Shown: positions 8,626 through 16,763 of the stretch, piece by piece | Position numbering within the stretch: position 1 is the first letter of the stretch | How the letters are laid out: every line of letters starts with the position of its first letter | From: Myxococcota bacterium | GTDB taxonomy: Bacteria; Myxococcota_A; UBA9160; UBA4427 | DNA length: 50,363 nucleotides | Direction: 5' to 3' | NCBI GenBank assembly: GCA_030748735.1 | Contig: JASMLK010000155.1 | Location: 1-50,363, forward strand | The notes under the pieces: model-generated | What the model was told of the DNA's origin: nothing | What the model saw: the letters and a program-made list of their open reading frames with translations, nothing else | Databases searched by the model: none | Position numbers and translations under genes: made by a program

Positions 8626-8919
8626 ATGGTTACCATCGGAATGAACTACGAAGTGATCCCCGGCAAGGAAGAAGCCTTCGAAGGTGCGTGCAAGAAGGTC
8701 ATCGACGTCATGGGCGACGCAGACGGCCACGACGAATCGCAGCTCTTCCGCCGGGTCGACAAGGACGATTCGGCTCAGTACCTGATCGTGTCGCAGTGGT
8801 CGGACGAAGACGCCTTCAATGCCTTCGTCGCCTCGGACACGTTCAAGAAGGTGACCAACTGGGGCAAGGAAAACATTCTCGCCGGCCGTCCCAGTCACAC
8901 CACCTACCAGCACGGTTGA
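8626..8919 (+). CDS. Antibiotic-biosynthesis-monooxygenase (ABM) domain protein
   Basis: This 97-residue single ABM/dimeric alpha-beta-barrel protein begins MVTIGMNYEVIPGKEEAF and ends with the typical NILAGRPSHTTY. The repeated beta-alpha-beta pattern and the YLIVSQWSDEDAFNAFVAS block are family hallmarks. Relatives act as small cofactor-free monooxygenases or haem-degrading enzymes, but many have no assigned role. The start at 8626 is the natural family start, yet it has no clear ribosome-binding site. It may therefore be read as the C-terminal half of a fusion with the arsC remnant upstream. Confidence 0.75.
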   Translation: MVTIGMNYEVIPGKEEAFEGACKKVIDVMGDADGHDESQLFRRVDKDDSAQYLIVSQWSDEDAFNAFVASDTFKKVTNWGKENILAGRPSHTTYQHG

Positions 8920-8925
8920 TCGCAG

Positions 8926-8945
8926 CGTGAGCCTTCGGGTTCACG
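8926..8945. terminator. UUCG hairpin between convergent genes
   Basis: CGTGAGCC (8926-8933) pairs with GGTTCACG (8938-8945) around a TTCG tetraloop, giving an eight-base-pair stem with one G.T pair. It lies seven bases after the ABM stop and ahead of the convergent dehydratase stop. A second palindrome, CCCGAGGGCCTCGGG, follows at about 8948-8962. No T tract is present, so it may end transcripts from either side or stabilise their 3' ends. Confidence 0.5.
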
Positions 8946-8978
8946 TACCCGAGGGCCTCGGGCCCACGTCGGTTCGGA

Positions 8979-9266
8979 TCAGCGCAGGGCGTCGGCGCGG
9001 ATGGCCCAGTCGAAGTCGCTGTCGGTCAGCCCGTCCGCGTCATGGGTGAAGATCGTGAGCTTCACGCGTCCCCATGACAACTCGATGTCGGGGTGGTGAT
9101 TCAGCTCTTCTGCGAGCGCGCCGACGCAGTTCACGAATGCGAGCGCCGCCTCAAAATCATCGAACGCGTGCTCGCACTCGAGATGATGGTCGTCGACCAG
9201 GCGCCAGTTCTCTGAGAGCTGCTGAAACCGCTCGCGGAGTGAGTCGCCACGTAGCCCGGGCTTCAC
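8979..9266 (-). CDS. phhB: Pterin-4a-carbinolamine dehydratase
   Basis: The 95-residue protein is complete for the family. The active-site motif E-x-L-N-H-H-P-D (residues about 53-60) supplies the catalytic histidines, and WGRVKLTIFTHDADGLTDSDF follows as in DCoH/PhhB proteins. It recycles the 4a-hydroxy-tetrahydropterin made by aromatic amino acid hydroxylases. No such hydroxylase is in the window. It overlaps the TetR gene upstream by four bases (ATGA), so the two are probably cotranscribed and translationally coupled. Confidence 0.88.
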   Translation of the reverse strand: MKPGLRGDSLRERFQQLSENWRLVDDHHLECEHAFDDFEAALAFVNCVGALAEELNHHPDIELSWGRVKLTIFTHDADGLTDSDFDWAIRADALR

Positions 9267-9922
9267 GCCGCCCCATCGTCGGGCACGGGAAGCGACATCT
9301 GCTTGGCGAGTTTCACGAGGAAACGGCTCTGGTCGGCGAGGGCTTCGGGTGAAAGCGGGTCTCGCCCCAGGACCTCGGAGAGCAGCGGTGCCATCGAAAA
9401 GTGCCCGAAGATCAGGTAAAGCCAGGCGCTGATGGCCAGAGGCGCCTCTTCGGCCGTCCAGGTGGAATCCGCGTGCGACTCGTCTTCGAAGGCCGCAATG
9501 GCGCGGTTCATCAGCGGCTGGATCCAGTCGCGAGCGAGTTCATTCAGGTGCTCGCCGCCGGTCGCCGCTTCGAGGGAGATCAGGCGCGGCAGATGAGAGT
9601 GCTCGGCGAGGTGCGCCATGATGCCCTCGATGATCTGGGGGCCGACCTCGTGGACGTCCTGGCCAGTCGCAAGCACGCTGAGGCGCTCGATCAAGGGCTG
9701 CACACCGCGCTCGAGCACTGCGCGGTAGAGGGCATCCTTGTTCGAAAAGTGGTTGTACAGACTCGCGGGGGTCAGCCCTGCGCACGTTGCGATGTCTCGC
9801 ACCGAAGTGCCTGCGAAGCCCCTGTGGGCGAACAGGGCCTCGGCTTCGTCGAGGATGCGGTCTCGGGTCTGGTACGCGCCCCGGCTCGGGGCCTCCGCAA
9901 TCGCGATATCGGGTGTCGACAT
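9263..9922 (-). CDS. TetR-family transcriptional regulator
   Basis: This 219-residue regulator has a complete N-terminal TetR DNA-binding domain at residues 17-65: RDRILDEAEALFAHRGF, SVRDIATCAGLTPASLYNHF and the closing NKDALYRAVLE. The C-terminal all-helical ligand domain is of the common 'TetR_C' type and has no recognisable ligand. The start MSTPDIAIAE at 9922 is chosen because upstream codons lack similarity. It is cotranscribed with the pterin dehydratase. A target cannot be assigned; self-regulation through the 200-base gap upstream is possible. Confidence 0.82.
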   Translation of the reverse strand: MSTPDIAIAEAPSRGAYQTRDRILDEAEALFAHRGFAGTSVRDIATCAGLTPASLYNHFSNKDALYRAVLERGVQPLIERLSVLATGQDVHEVGPQIIEGIMAHLAEHSHLPRLISLEAATGGEHLNELARDWIQPLMNRAIAAFEDESHADSTWTAEEAPLAISAWLYLIFGHFSMAPLLSEVLGRDPLSPEALADQSRFLVKLAKQMSLPVPDDGAA

Positions 9923-10124
9923 GCTGGGGGGTTCCAATGATTGGTTGGGCGAAGTGTCGGAGTCTACACAAGGCGAGGCTTCGGGTAGAGGTCGCAAGGT
10001 TCCACGACGCGGCGAGCCCGAACCCCGGCCTCGGCTCTGTCAGGAGCACAGCGAGGCCAGAGGTCGCTCACCCTGGTCCCTCGAGCCAACGAAATCGGAA
10101 TCGTCGGGGCGTGTGACGCCTCGA

Positions 10125-10421
10125 TCAGGACTCGGCAGACACCGAGCGGCTGGGGATCTCAGCACTCGCCGCGACATGGGGCTCGGGGCGGACCTGCTCT
10201 TCGGACTGCTCGCGAAAGCGACGCCAGATCCAGTAGGCGGCACCACCCAGCATCAGCAACGGCAGCAGGCTCAAGAACACGGTGGTCCCCAGAAAGGCGA
10301 TCCGGTTCTCGTCCTCGCGCCCCGTCATGCAGACAGAGCACGCCTCGGCGATCGTGGGCGCGGCCGACAAGACGAGCACGATGCCCGCCGACAGCGTGCG
10401 CTGCAGGATTCGCCCGCTCAC
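10125..10421 (-). CDS. Small Cys-containing membrane protein at the end of the oxidase operon
   Basis: This 98-residue protein begins with a signal-like hydrophobic segment (residues 7-22), then has ACSVCMTGR, a second transmembrane segment (about residues 42-62) and a charged Arg/Glu-rich tail. The GTG start overlaps the stop of the second subunit III gene by four bases (GTGA), which fixes the start and indicates translational coupling. The C-x-x-C pair on the outer face might bind copper or haem, but this is inference. I do not recognise a named family. Confidence 0.65.
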   Translation of the reverse strand: MSGRILQRTLSAGIVLVLSAAPTIAEACSVCMTGREDENRIAFLGTTVFLSLLPLLMLGGAAYWIWRRFREQSEEQVRPEPHVAASAEIPSRSVSAES

Positions 10422-11017
10422 AGGTACACCCGCAGGTAGATCACCGGCCATACGCCGACCACGAAGTACCAGAAGACCTCGGCCGCAGCGAGGAGTGACA
10501 ACGACACGAAGCCCTTTCGCAGGCTCAACCACGCGTGGAAGAGAACACCCACGGCGGCGATCGCGTGGAGTGCGTGCAGGCCGATGATCAGGAAGAAGAA
10601 GCCGCCGAGGTTGCTCGACGTGAGCGTCAACCCGTCACTGATCAATGCGACCCATTCCGCTCCCTGGAAGAAAACGAAGAAGGCACCGAGGGCCGTCGAC
10701 GCGAGCAGGAACTTGTGCCCCTTGGTGTGATCCCCGGCCCGCAGCGTGCGGCAGGCCAGGTAGAGAAGCACGCCGCTGGCCAGCAACGCGATGGTGTTGA
10801 CCGCCGTTTCCTCGAAGGGCAAACGGGGCTGGTCAGGCGGAGGCCAGACGACACTCGATGCTCGGTAGACCGTGAAGGCGCTGATCAGCCCGGCGAAGAG
10901 CATCGTTTCCGTCGCCACGAAGATCAACATCCCGAGCACCCCACTCGGCACTGCCGGTGTGCGGGGCTCTGTCGAATACGGGACGGGGTTGGCCGTGCGA
11001 CTGGTACTCATCGCCAT
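10418..11017 (-). CDS. Cytochrome c oxidase subunit III, copy 2
   Basis: The 199-residue membrane protein has five predicted transmembrane segments. It shows the subunit III signature GMLIFVATETMLFAGLISAF, a mid-protein FFVFFQGAEWVAL and a C-terminal GLHALHAIAAVG...WYFVVGVWPVIYL. It corresponds to the short five-helix form of subunit III in bacterial aa3/caa3 oxidases. It is the second subunit III gene of the operon. Its C-terminal part, with WPVIYL in place of VWIFLF, differs from the first copy, so they are paralogues and not a recent duplication. Confidence 0.82.
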   Translation of the reverse strand: MAMSTSRTANPVPYSTEPRTPAVPSGVLGMLIFVATETMLFAGLISAFTVYRASSVVWPPPDQPRLPFEETAVNTIALLASGVLLYLACRTLRAGDHTKGHKFLLASTALGAFFVFFQGAEWVALISDGLTLTSSNLGGFFFLIIGLHALHAIAAVGVLFHAWLSLRKGFVSLSLLAAAEVFWYFVVGVWPVIYLRVYL

Positions 11018-11032
11018 TCCTACGGGTTGGGG

Positions 11033-11401
11033 CTAGTGGTGCGCTCCGGTATCGCCGGCAGCCTGGGCCGCGGCATGCGCAGCTTCGTCTGCGAGCCACT
11101 GCGGCTTTTCCCAGTGGTGGCCTTCGGACTTCATCACGTCGGGCGCGACGCCTGCGAACATCAGGACCATGAACAGGACGCTGACGACGATCAGATACGG
11201 CACGAATTTCGGGGTGGCACCAATGTGCATGAAGTTGACGACCACGAGGTACGCCTTCACCACCGCAATGCCGAACGCCGTCGCCAGCGTCAACCACTGA
11301 ATCTCGGCCATCGGGCCAACCACGCTCACGACCAACAGGACAACGAGGATGCCCCAGATCTTTACGTAGTCTCCATGATGCGTGTGCTCTTCTTCGGACA
11401 T
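11033..11401 (-). CDS. Cytochrome c oxidase subunit IV (bacterial COX4-type)
   Basis: The 122-residue protein has three transmembrane segments. It has the family pattern YVKIWGILVVLLVVSVV, then FGIAVVKAYLVVVNFMHI (a lysine within a membrane helix, typical of prokaryotic subunit IV) and a third helix PYLIVVSVLFMVLMFAG. The tail is Ala/His rich. It lies seven bases after the first subunit III gene. It is a structural subunit of the oxidase complex with no redox centres. Confidence 0.82.
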   Translation of the reverse strand: MSEEEHTHHGDYVKIWGILVVLLVVSVVGPMAEIQWLTLATAFGIAVVKAYLVVVNFMHIGATPKFVPYLIVVSVLFMVLMFAGVAPDVMKSEGHHWEKPQWLADEAAHAAAQAAGDTGAHH

Positions 11402-11408
11402 GATGACC

Positions 11409-11978
11409 CTACTTTGCGATGTAAAGGAGCGGGAAAAGGAAGATCCAGACGACGTCGACGAAGTGCCAGTAGAGACCGATCAACTCCACCCGGTGGAGTT
11501 CCTGGTTCTTCTTGGCTGCGGCAGCGACGATGCCCATGATCACCACACCGGCGATGACGTGCAGTGCGTGCAGTCCGGCTGCCGTGTAGTAGAACGACCA
11601 GAAGGTGTTCGAGGTGATCGTGTAACCGGCCTGGATCTCGATCGTCCATTCGATGGCCTTGATGACGGCGAAGGTCGCTCCGCCGGCCATCGTGCAATAG
11701 AGCATCTTGGCGGCCTTCGCGCCGTTACCCTCGTCTGCTGCCTTGTGGCCGAGCACCGCAGTCAGACTCGAGGTAAGCAGCACCAACGTATTGAACGCGC
11801 CAATCCACGTATTGGTGTGGGCCGCCTGTTCGGACCACGCGTCGTGGGCCAGGCGGTGCATGATGTAGGCGCCGAGCAGGCCTCCGAAGATCACGATTTC
11901 GGAGGAGATCACCCACCAGATGGCGAGCCGCCCGGTAGGCATTCCTGAAGCGCTGCGTGTCGTTGCGACGGGTCTCAT
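11409..11978 (-). CDS. ctaE: Cytochrome c oxidase subunit III, copy 1
   Basis: This 189-residue five-helix subunit III contains GRLAIWWVISSEIVIFGGLLGAYI near its start, AFNTLVLLTSSLT in the second helix, FAVIKAIEWT, and the C-terminal SFYYTAAGLHALHV...GLYWHFVDVVWIFLFPLLY. The closing YWHFVDVVWIFLFP is diagnostic of true subunit III. It lies 27 bases after subunit I and ahead of subunit IV. Copy 2 lies downstream, so the complex may carry two different subunit III proteins. Confidence 0.88.
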   Translation of the reverse strand: MRPVATTRSASGMPTGRLAIWWVISSEIVIFGGLLGAYIMHRLAHDAWSEQAAHTNTWIGAFNTLVLLTSSLTAVLGHKAADEGNGAKAAKMLYCTMAGGATFAVIKAIEWTIEIQAGYTITSNTFWSFYYTAAGLHALHVIAGVVIMGIVAAAAKKNQELHRVELIGLYWHFVDVVWIFLFPLLYIAK

Positions 11979-12005
11979 GTGAGCTCCTGCACTCTTGGGT
12001 AAGCC

Positions 12006-13721
12006 CTAGCTCGGCTCATTCTGCGGCCAGTAATCCTTCTCCCGGCCCGGGACACTGTATTCGTACGGCCCGCGATAGACGGTCGGCAGCTCGGGCCAGT
12101 TGCCATGCGGCGGCGGCGAGGCTGCAGTCCACTCCAGCGAGTTGGCCTCGAACGGATTGTCCTCCGCCTTGCGTCCCTTGAAACAGCTGACGAAGAAGTT
12201 GTAGAGGAACACCACCTGGAAGACGAGCAGGACCAGAAGCGCCACGGTCGCCAGGACGCGCAGGTCCTGGAACTCGGCCTTCGCCAGATCGGGGAACAGC
12301 GTGTAGGCGTAGATCCGGCGATGCTGCCCCGCGAGCCCGAGAACGAACAGCGGAATGAAGATCACGTTGAACGGGATCACCGTGCCCCAGAAGTGGATCT
12401 TCCCGAGGGTCTCGTTCAGGTGCCGACCGAACATCTTCGGGAACCAGTACGTCACCGCCGCAAAGGTCGCGATGATGCCGATCGGGAAGAACGTGTAGTG
12501 GAAGTGGGCGAGCACGAAGTACGAGTCGTGGAAGTAGATGTCCGACCCCGCGGCCCCGAGATAGATGCCCGTCACACCGCCGAGCAGGAACTCGAAGATG
12601 AACGCGAGTGCCCAGAGCATCGGCGTGGTGAAACGGATCGACCCACCGTAGAGCGTCGCGATCGAGCAGAAGGTGATCAGTGCGATCGGCACCGAAATCA
12701 ACAGCGTCGTCACGGTGAAGATGTGCGCCATCCGGGGATCGATCCCGGCGATGAACTGATGGTGAGCCCACACCGTGAAGCTGATGATGCCCGCGGCAAA
12801 GGTCGTGTACAGCGTCGCCTTGTAGGCGAAGAACTTCTTGCGCGAGAAGGTCGTGATGATCTCGACCACGATCCCCATCGCGGGCAGGAGCACCACGTAC
12901 ACCTCGGGATGCCCGAAGAACCAGAAGAGGTGCTGCCAGAGGACCGGGTCACCGCCTCGCGCCGGATCGTAGAAGCCGGTGCCGAGCAGCTGGTCGAAGA
13001 GCAGCATCACGGCGCCCGCGACCAGCGGACCGACCGACAGCATGAAGATGATGCTCGCGATCACGATCATCCAGATGATCATCGGGATGTCGTGCATCTT
13101 CATGCCCGGCGCCCGCGAGTTCATCGTGGTGGTCACGAAGTTGATGCCACCCATCAAGAAGGCCACGAACTCGAGAGCCACCGCGAGCACCCATAATGGG
13201 GCGCCCCATGGTGTGAGACTGTAGGCCGACTGTGCGGAGAGAGGCGGATACGCCGTCCAGGCGCCACCGAATGCTCCCCCCGGCACCAGGAACGAAGCCA
13301 ACAGAACGACCGTACTGAGGAAGAAGATCTGGAACGACAGCCGGTTCAGCTTCGGGAACACCATGTCGTCGCAGCCGATCATCAGCGGGATCAGGAAGTT
13401 CCCGAAGGCCGCGATCAACACGGGCATCGCGACCCAGAAGATCATGATCGTGCCATGGTTCGTCACCAGGGCGTTGTAGTCCGGCGGCGTCAACATGCCC
13501 CACCCCGGGATGCTCTCTCCGGGGAAGGCCAGCTGCATGCGGAACGTGTAGGCGAAGAAGCCCCCGATCAACGCCATGAACATGCCGGTGAACAGGTACT
13601 GCATGGCAATGATCTTGTGATCGGTGGACCACAAGTACTTGATCACCCACGATTCTTCGTGATGACCACCGTGCGAGTCGCCGTGGGACTCTTCGTGGGT
13701 CGCAGGAATGCTCTCGGCCAT
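12006..13721 (-). CDS. ctaD: Cytochrome c oxidase subunit I (aa3 type), without the usual K-channel residues
   Basis: The 571-residue catalytic subunit reduces O2 at the haem a3/CuB centre in the cytoplasmic membrane. Metal ligands are all visible: H89 (low-spin haem), H271, H320 and H321 for CuB, and H406 and H408 for the haems. Y275 of the HPEVY motif and the D-channel residues D119 and E273 are present. In helix VIII the usual V-P-T-G-I-K-x-F is V-P-I-A-L-I-T-F (344-351), so the K-channel Thr and Lys are both replaced by Ile. It starts three bases after the subunit II stop, with AGGAG before the ATG. The N-terminus is His-rich. Confidence 0.93.
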   Translation of the reverse strand: MAESIPATHEESHGDSHGGHHEESWVIKYLWSTDHKIIAMQYLFTGMFMALIGGFFAYTFRMQLAFPGESIPGWGMLTPPDYNALVTNHGTIMIFWVAMPVLIAAFGNFLIPLMIGCDDMVFPKLNRLSFQIFFLSTVVLLASFLVPGGAFGGAWTAYPPLSAQSAYSLTPWGAPLWVLAVALEFVAFLMGGINFVTTTMNSRAPGMKMHDIPMIIWMIVIASIIFMLSVGPLVAGAVMLLFDQLLGTGFYDPARGGDPVLWQHLFWFFGHPEVYVVLLPAMGIVVEIITTFSRKKFFAYKATLYTTFAAGIISFTVWAHHQFIAGIDPRMAHIFTVTTLLISVPIALITFCSIATLYGGSIRFTTPMLWALAFIFEFLLGGVTGIYLGAAGSDIYFHDSYFVLAHFHYTFFPIGIIATFAAVTYWFPKMFGRHLNETLGKIHFWGTVIPFNVIFIPLFVLGLAGQHRRIYAYTLFPDLAKAEFQDLRVLATVALLVLLVFQVVFLYNFFVSCFKGRKAEDNPFEANSLEWTAASPPPHGNWPELPTVYRGPYEYSVPGREKDYWPQNEPS

Positions 13722-13724
13722 GGT

Positions 13725-14432
13725 CTACTCCTGAGCCGCTTGCGGCAGCGTGTTCGACGCCACAGAAAGTTCGGAATGTTCGGCAAGCCAACTCGCGTGC
13801 TGCTCGGCCGTTTCGATGATGATGCGCCCCGGCATCAGGCCATGCCCGATCCCGCAAATTTCGGTGCACTGGATGTCGTAGGTGCCCGTGCCGGTGGCTT
13901 CGAACCAGCCGATGATCGTGCGTCCCGGAATGATGTCCTGCTTCAAGCGAAAGACAGGAACCGAGAAGCCGTGAATGACGTCCAGCGACTGCAGTTCGAA
14001 GTGATAGAGCTTGCCGACTTCGACGTGCAGGTCCGTCATCGTGGTGATGTCGTCCGCCGTGTCGAGCTGCCCGTCGGGCCCCGCGTCCACGAAGGTCCAT
14101 GCCCACTGCTGGGCAATGACCCGCACCTTGCGTTCGGCCGGGGGGAGGTCTTCTTTCACCTTCGCCCAGACCGGGCCATCGGCGAGTGCGATGTAGATGT
14201 CGCAGCAGACGATGAGCACCAGGGGAATCGAGACCCAGCGCATCTGGCTCTTCTCTTCGCCCGTGATGTACTGCGCCTTCTGCCCGTCCCGCTTGCGGTA
14301 GACCCAGCAGAAACCCAGCAGTGCGCCCTGGGCCAGGAGGAACCAGAAGCCAACCAGGAGGGTGATCAGCATGATCACATCGTCGATATCTTTGGCGTAG
14401 GTTGAGAGCGCCGCAACATAAGGCTCGATCAT
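13725..14432 (-). CDS. ctaC: Cytochrome c oxidase subunit II (CuA subunit)
   Basis: The 235-residue protein has two membrane segments (residues 18-44 and 66-84) and a periplasmic cupredoxin domain. All CuA ligands are present: H154, C189, E191, C193, H197 and M200, in the pattern C-T-E-I-C-G-x-G-H-G-L-M. QQWAWTF (109-114) is the conserved aromatic electron-entry patch. There is no fused cytochrome c domain, so the separate dihaem cytochrome c upstream is the likely electron donor. It lies directly ahead of subunit I. Confidence 0.92.
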   Translation of the reverse strand: MIEPYVAALSTYAKDIDDVIMLITLLVGFWFLLAQGALLGFCWVYRKRDGQKAQYITGEEKSQMRWVSIPLVLIVCCDIYIALADGPVWAKVKEDLPPAERKVRVIAQQWAWTFVDAGPDGQLDTADDITTMTDLHVEVGKLYHFELQSLDVIHGFSVPVFRLKQDIIPGRTIIGWFEATGTGTYDIQCTEICGIGHGLMPGRIIIETAEQHASWLAEHSELSVASNTLPQAAQE

Positions 14433-14445
14433 TGGGACCTACTCC

Positions 14446-14553
14446 TCACAGAATGATGAAGATGAAAGCGATGGCGATCCAAGCCCCCACGCCGACCATG
14501 GTCAGCCAGAAGGTCAAGGTCGCGAGCTGCTCGGGAGATTTGTCTTGGGACAT
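14446..14553 (-). CDS. 35-residue single-helix membrane peptide of the oxidase operon
   Basis: The short frame starts MSQDKSPEQLATLTFWLTM and is followed by one uninterrupted hydrophobic helix ending FIFIIL before TGA. A good ribosome site (GAGGGAAC) precedes the ATG. The stop is 13 bases ahead of the subunit II start, and its direction and spacing fit the operon. Tiny one-helix subunits are known in several haem-copper oxidases, so a structural or assembly role is likely. It is below the usual ORF length cut-off. I do not recognise a named family. Confidence 0.65.
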   Translation of the reverse strand: MSQDKSPEQLATLTFWLTMVGVGAWIAIAFIFIIL

Positions 14554-14626
14554 GTGTTCCCTCGTTGCCTGAGGTTTGTCGTCCGCCGGATTCGACCCGT
14601 AGCGGCCGGAACGACTCGAACTGGAT

Positions 14627-15259
14627 CTAGTTGAACGTCTGGATGTGGGCGATCACGTCCTTGATCGCCTGGTCATCCGTCAAGCTCAGGGACATCCCGC
14701 GCATCAACATTTCGTTGGGGTTCTTGGGATTGGTGCCCCGAACGCCTTCCCTGAATTTCCGCAGGGTCGTCAACAGGTACCAGTCGCTCATGCCGCGGAG
14801 CGGTGGCGAGTTGAGCGTCTTGTTCCCGTCACCCTTGTCGCCATGGCAGTTGACGCAGACCTTGTACGACTCTGCGCCCTTCGCGGCGTCTCCGCCCTCG
14901 ACGGTGCGCGCCTGTGCGACCGCCGGCATCGAAGCGACGTACTTCGCGACTGCGCTGACGTCGTCTTCGCTCGCGAGCGTCAGAGACATCGGATACATGC
15001 GCAGGCCCGCGAGATCCTGGGCGTGCAGCCCACGCAGACCGGACCGGAAATTCTTCAGCTGCGCCTCGACGTACCACTGCTCGAGACCCGCAATGGCCGG
15101 GGCGAGGGCAAGCTGAGACCCGCCACCATCGACACCGTGACACTGTTGGCAGAGGTCGTACAAGGCCTCGCCACGCGCGTTGTCATCGGCAGAAGAGGCC
15201 CCAGCGAAGGCCACCGTAAGCGCGGCGCACGCCACGATCGCTACGAGTTTCCTAGTCAA
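14627..15259 (-). CDS. Dihaem cytochrome c (cytochrome c4-like), periplasmic
   Basis: The 210-residue protein has a signal peptide (residues 1-24) and two cytochrome c domains with haem sites C37-Q-Q-C-H41 and C135-V-N-C-H139. Likely axial methionines are in MYPMSL and MLMRGMSL. Each domain has the D-W/Q-W-Y-x-x-x-L-x-x-F pattern of the c4/c553 group. It lies directly upstream of the oxidase subunits and probably delivers electrons to CuA. The start is a TTG at 15259 preceded by GAGG. The ATG at 15388 would give an N-terminal extension that masks the signal peptide. Confidence 0.82.
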   Translation of the reverse strand: MTRKLVAIVACAALTVAFAGASSADDNARGEALYDLCQQCHGVDGGGSQLALAPAIAGLEQWYVEAQLKNFRSGLRGLHAQDLAGLRMYPMSLTLASEDDVSAVAKYVASMPAVAQARTVEGGDAAKGAESYKVCVNCHGDKGDGNKTLNSPPLRGMSDWYLLTTLRKFREGVRGTNPKNPNEMLMRGMSLSLTDDQAIKDVIAHIQTFN

Positions 15260-15469
15260 TGCCGTCCTCGGTCTTTCGTGTTTGGGTTGATCTTGCAGTT
15301 CGTCTTGCGATTCGTGTCGCGGCCTATCGGATTTGGACTTCCGCTCGACTCGCCGGGTGCAGCCCCTGCTCCCGAGAGCAGCGATCATTCAACGGCCTGT
15401 GCGGGCCCGGTCTACCCTGCGGATCGACGCCGCGTCAAGAGCGCTCCCCTGCCTTGCGTGCTAGAGAAA

Positions 15470-16363
15470 TCAAACAACGTTTACAGCCAGGTCAAGCAGC
15501 ATCGCGCCGAACAATGTAAAGAGGTAACCAAGGGAAACGCGAAACATCGCTCGCGCGCTTTCGATGTCTGCCCGCCGGACCACCTGGATCGCGTGCCAGA
15601 TGAACCACGCGTTGGCCGCCAGTGACAACCCCAGATAGAGATTGCCCAGCAGTCCGTAGAACACGGGCACCAGCGTCACGGGCAGCAGAAAGACGGTGCA
15701 CGCCAGCATCCACCAGCGCGCCGGCTCGTCGCCCACCACGCTGGGGAGCATCGGAATCCCCGCCGCCTGGTAGTCGCCCTTGCGGTAAAGGGCAATCGCC
15801 CACACGTGCGGCGGCTGCCAGAAGAATACGAGTGCAAAGAGGCTCAAGCCCGCGGGCCCCACGGTTCCGTTGAGAGCCGCGTCGGCGATCAGCGGCGAAA
15901 CCGCTCCGGCGACCCCACCGACCACGACGTTCCAAGACGATCGTGGTTTGACCCAGACGGTATAGACGAAGACATAAAAGAAGATGCTCGCCAGACCGAG
16001 CGCCGCGGCGACACCGCCCCCCACCCCGTAGAGCAACGCGGTCGAGAGCACCGCGAGCACGAGCCCAAAGACCAGAGCGTTGCGCGGTGCGATACGGCCC
16101 GCCGGGAGAGGCCGACTCTTCGTGCGCTCCATCAACGCGTCTTTATCGATCTCGAGCAAAGCGTTGAGGGTGTTCGCGCTCGCGGCGGCCAAGCCGATAC
16201 CGACGAGGATCCAGGTCATCGACCAACCCGACGCCCACCCCCCGGCCGTCATCCCCATGACGGGCAGCCCGCTGAACAGCACCAACGGCAACAGGCGAGG
16301 TTTCGTGAGATCGATGTAGTTGCGAACGATTTCGGCGTTGGTTTCGGCGTTGAAGGCCGACAT
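15470..16363 (-). CDS. ctaB: Protohaem IX farnesyltransferase (haem O synthase)
   Basis: The 297-residue polytopic enzyme attaches a farnesyl group to haem b for the a-type haems of the oxidase encoded downstream. The prenyl-diphosphate motif is clear: N-x-L-x-E-I-D-K-D-x-L-M-x-R-T-x-x-R-P-L-P. A second acidic region lies around RKGDYQAAGIPMLP after WQPPHVWAIALY. The start MSAFNAETNAEI at 16363 places DLTKPRLLPL where the family expects it. The 107-base 210-base gap to the cytochrome c gene may contain the operon promoter. Haem A synthase is not in the window. Confidence 0.9.
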   Translation of the reverse strand: MSAFNAETNAEIVRNYIDLTKPRLLPLVLFSGLPVMGMTAGGWASGWSMTWILVGIGLAAASANTLNALLEIDKDALMERTKSRPLPAGRIAPRNALVFGLVLAVLSTALLYGVGGGVAAALGLASIFFYVFVYTVWVKPRSSWNVVVGGVAGAVSPLIADAALNGTVGPAGLSLFALVFFWQPPHVWAIALYRKGDYQAAGIPMLPSVVGDEPARWWMLACTVFLLPVTLVPVFYGLLGNLYLGLSLAANAWFIWHAIQVVRRADIESARAMFRVSLGYLFTLFGAMLLDLAVNVV

Positions 16364-16763
16364 CAAGAACCCTCGATTGGAGAGCAGAATGCTTGCAAGC
16401 AGCGAAAAAGGGCGTCGCCTTCGACCCTCGTAGTGCATTTTGCTGACGCTCTTACTTGACACCGTGGGTAGTTGCGCCTCATCCGGATGACGCGCAATGC
16501 CCAACCCAATCAGCACCATTTCTCGCCAGTGATTCGATGGCTTCGATATGACGCTGATCATACAGCGGCGAGCATAATAGCCTCAGATTGTTCGATGACC
16601 AGCGACTGGTTGACAAATCTTGATCCGCAATAGACCCACGCGTCGTCGCAGCGTGCATATCCGGCGACGCAGTCGCCCGGATTGGAGGCAAACCCGCCCC
16701 ACCTCGAGACCATACGGGGCATAAGTGGGCACCCGGTCGAGCCGGCACTCGTGCCGTGGCAGA
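16364..16763. other. 400-base stretch with no gene assigned
   Basis: No reading frame here has family similarity. The end nearest the phosphotransferase gene has a short hairpin, CGGCAC-TC-GTGCCG (16743-16756), about eight bases after its stop. This may be a weak terminator. The rest probably includes the upstream control region of the ctaB-oxidase group, but no promoter could be picked with confidence. Confidence 0.4.

Noticed and set aside
16558..16763. A cysteine-rich minus-strand frame after the phosphotransferase (CELICHGTS..., six Cys in about 50 residues)
   Set aside because: No start codon of its own, no ribosome site and no recognised family; it is the run-on of a shadow frame.
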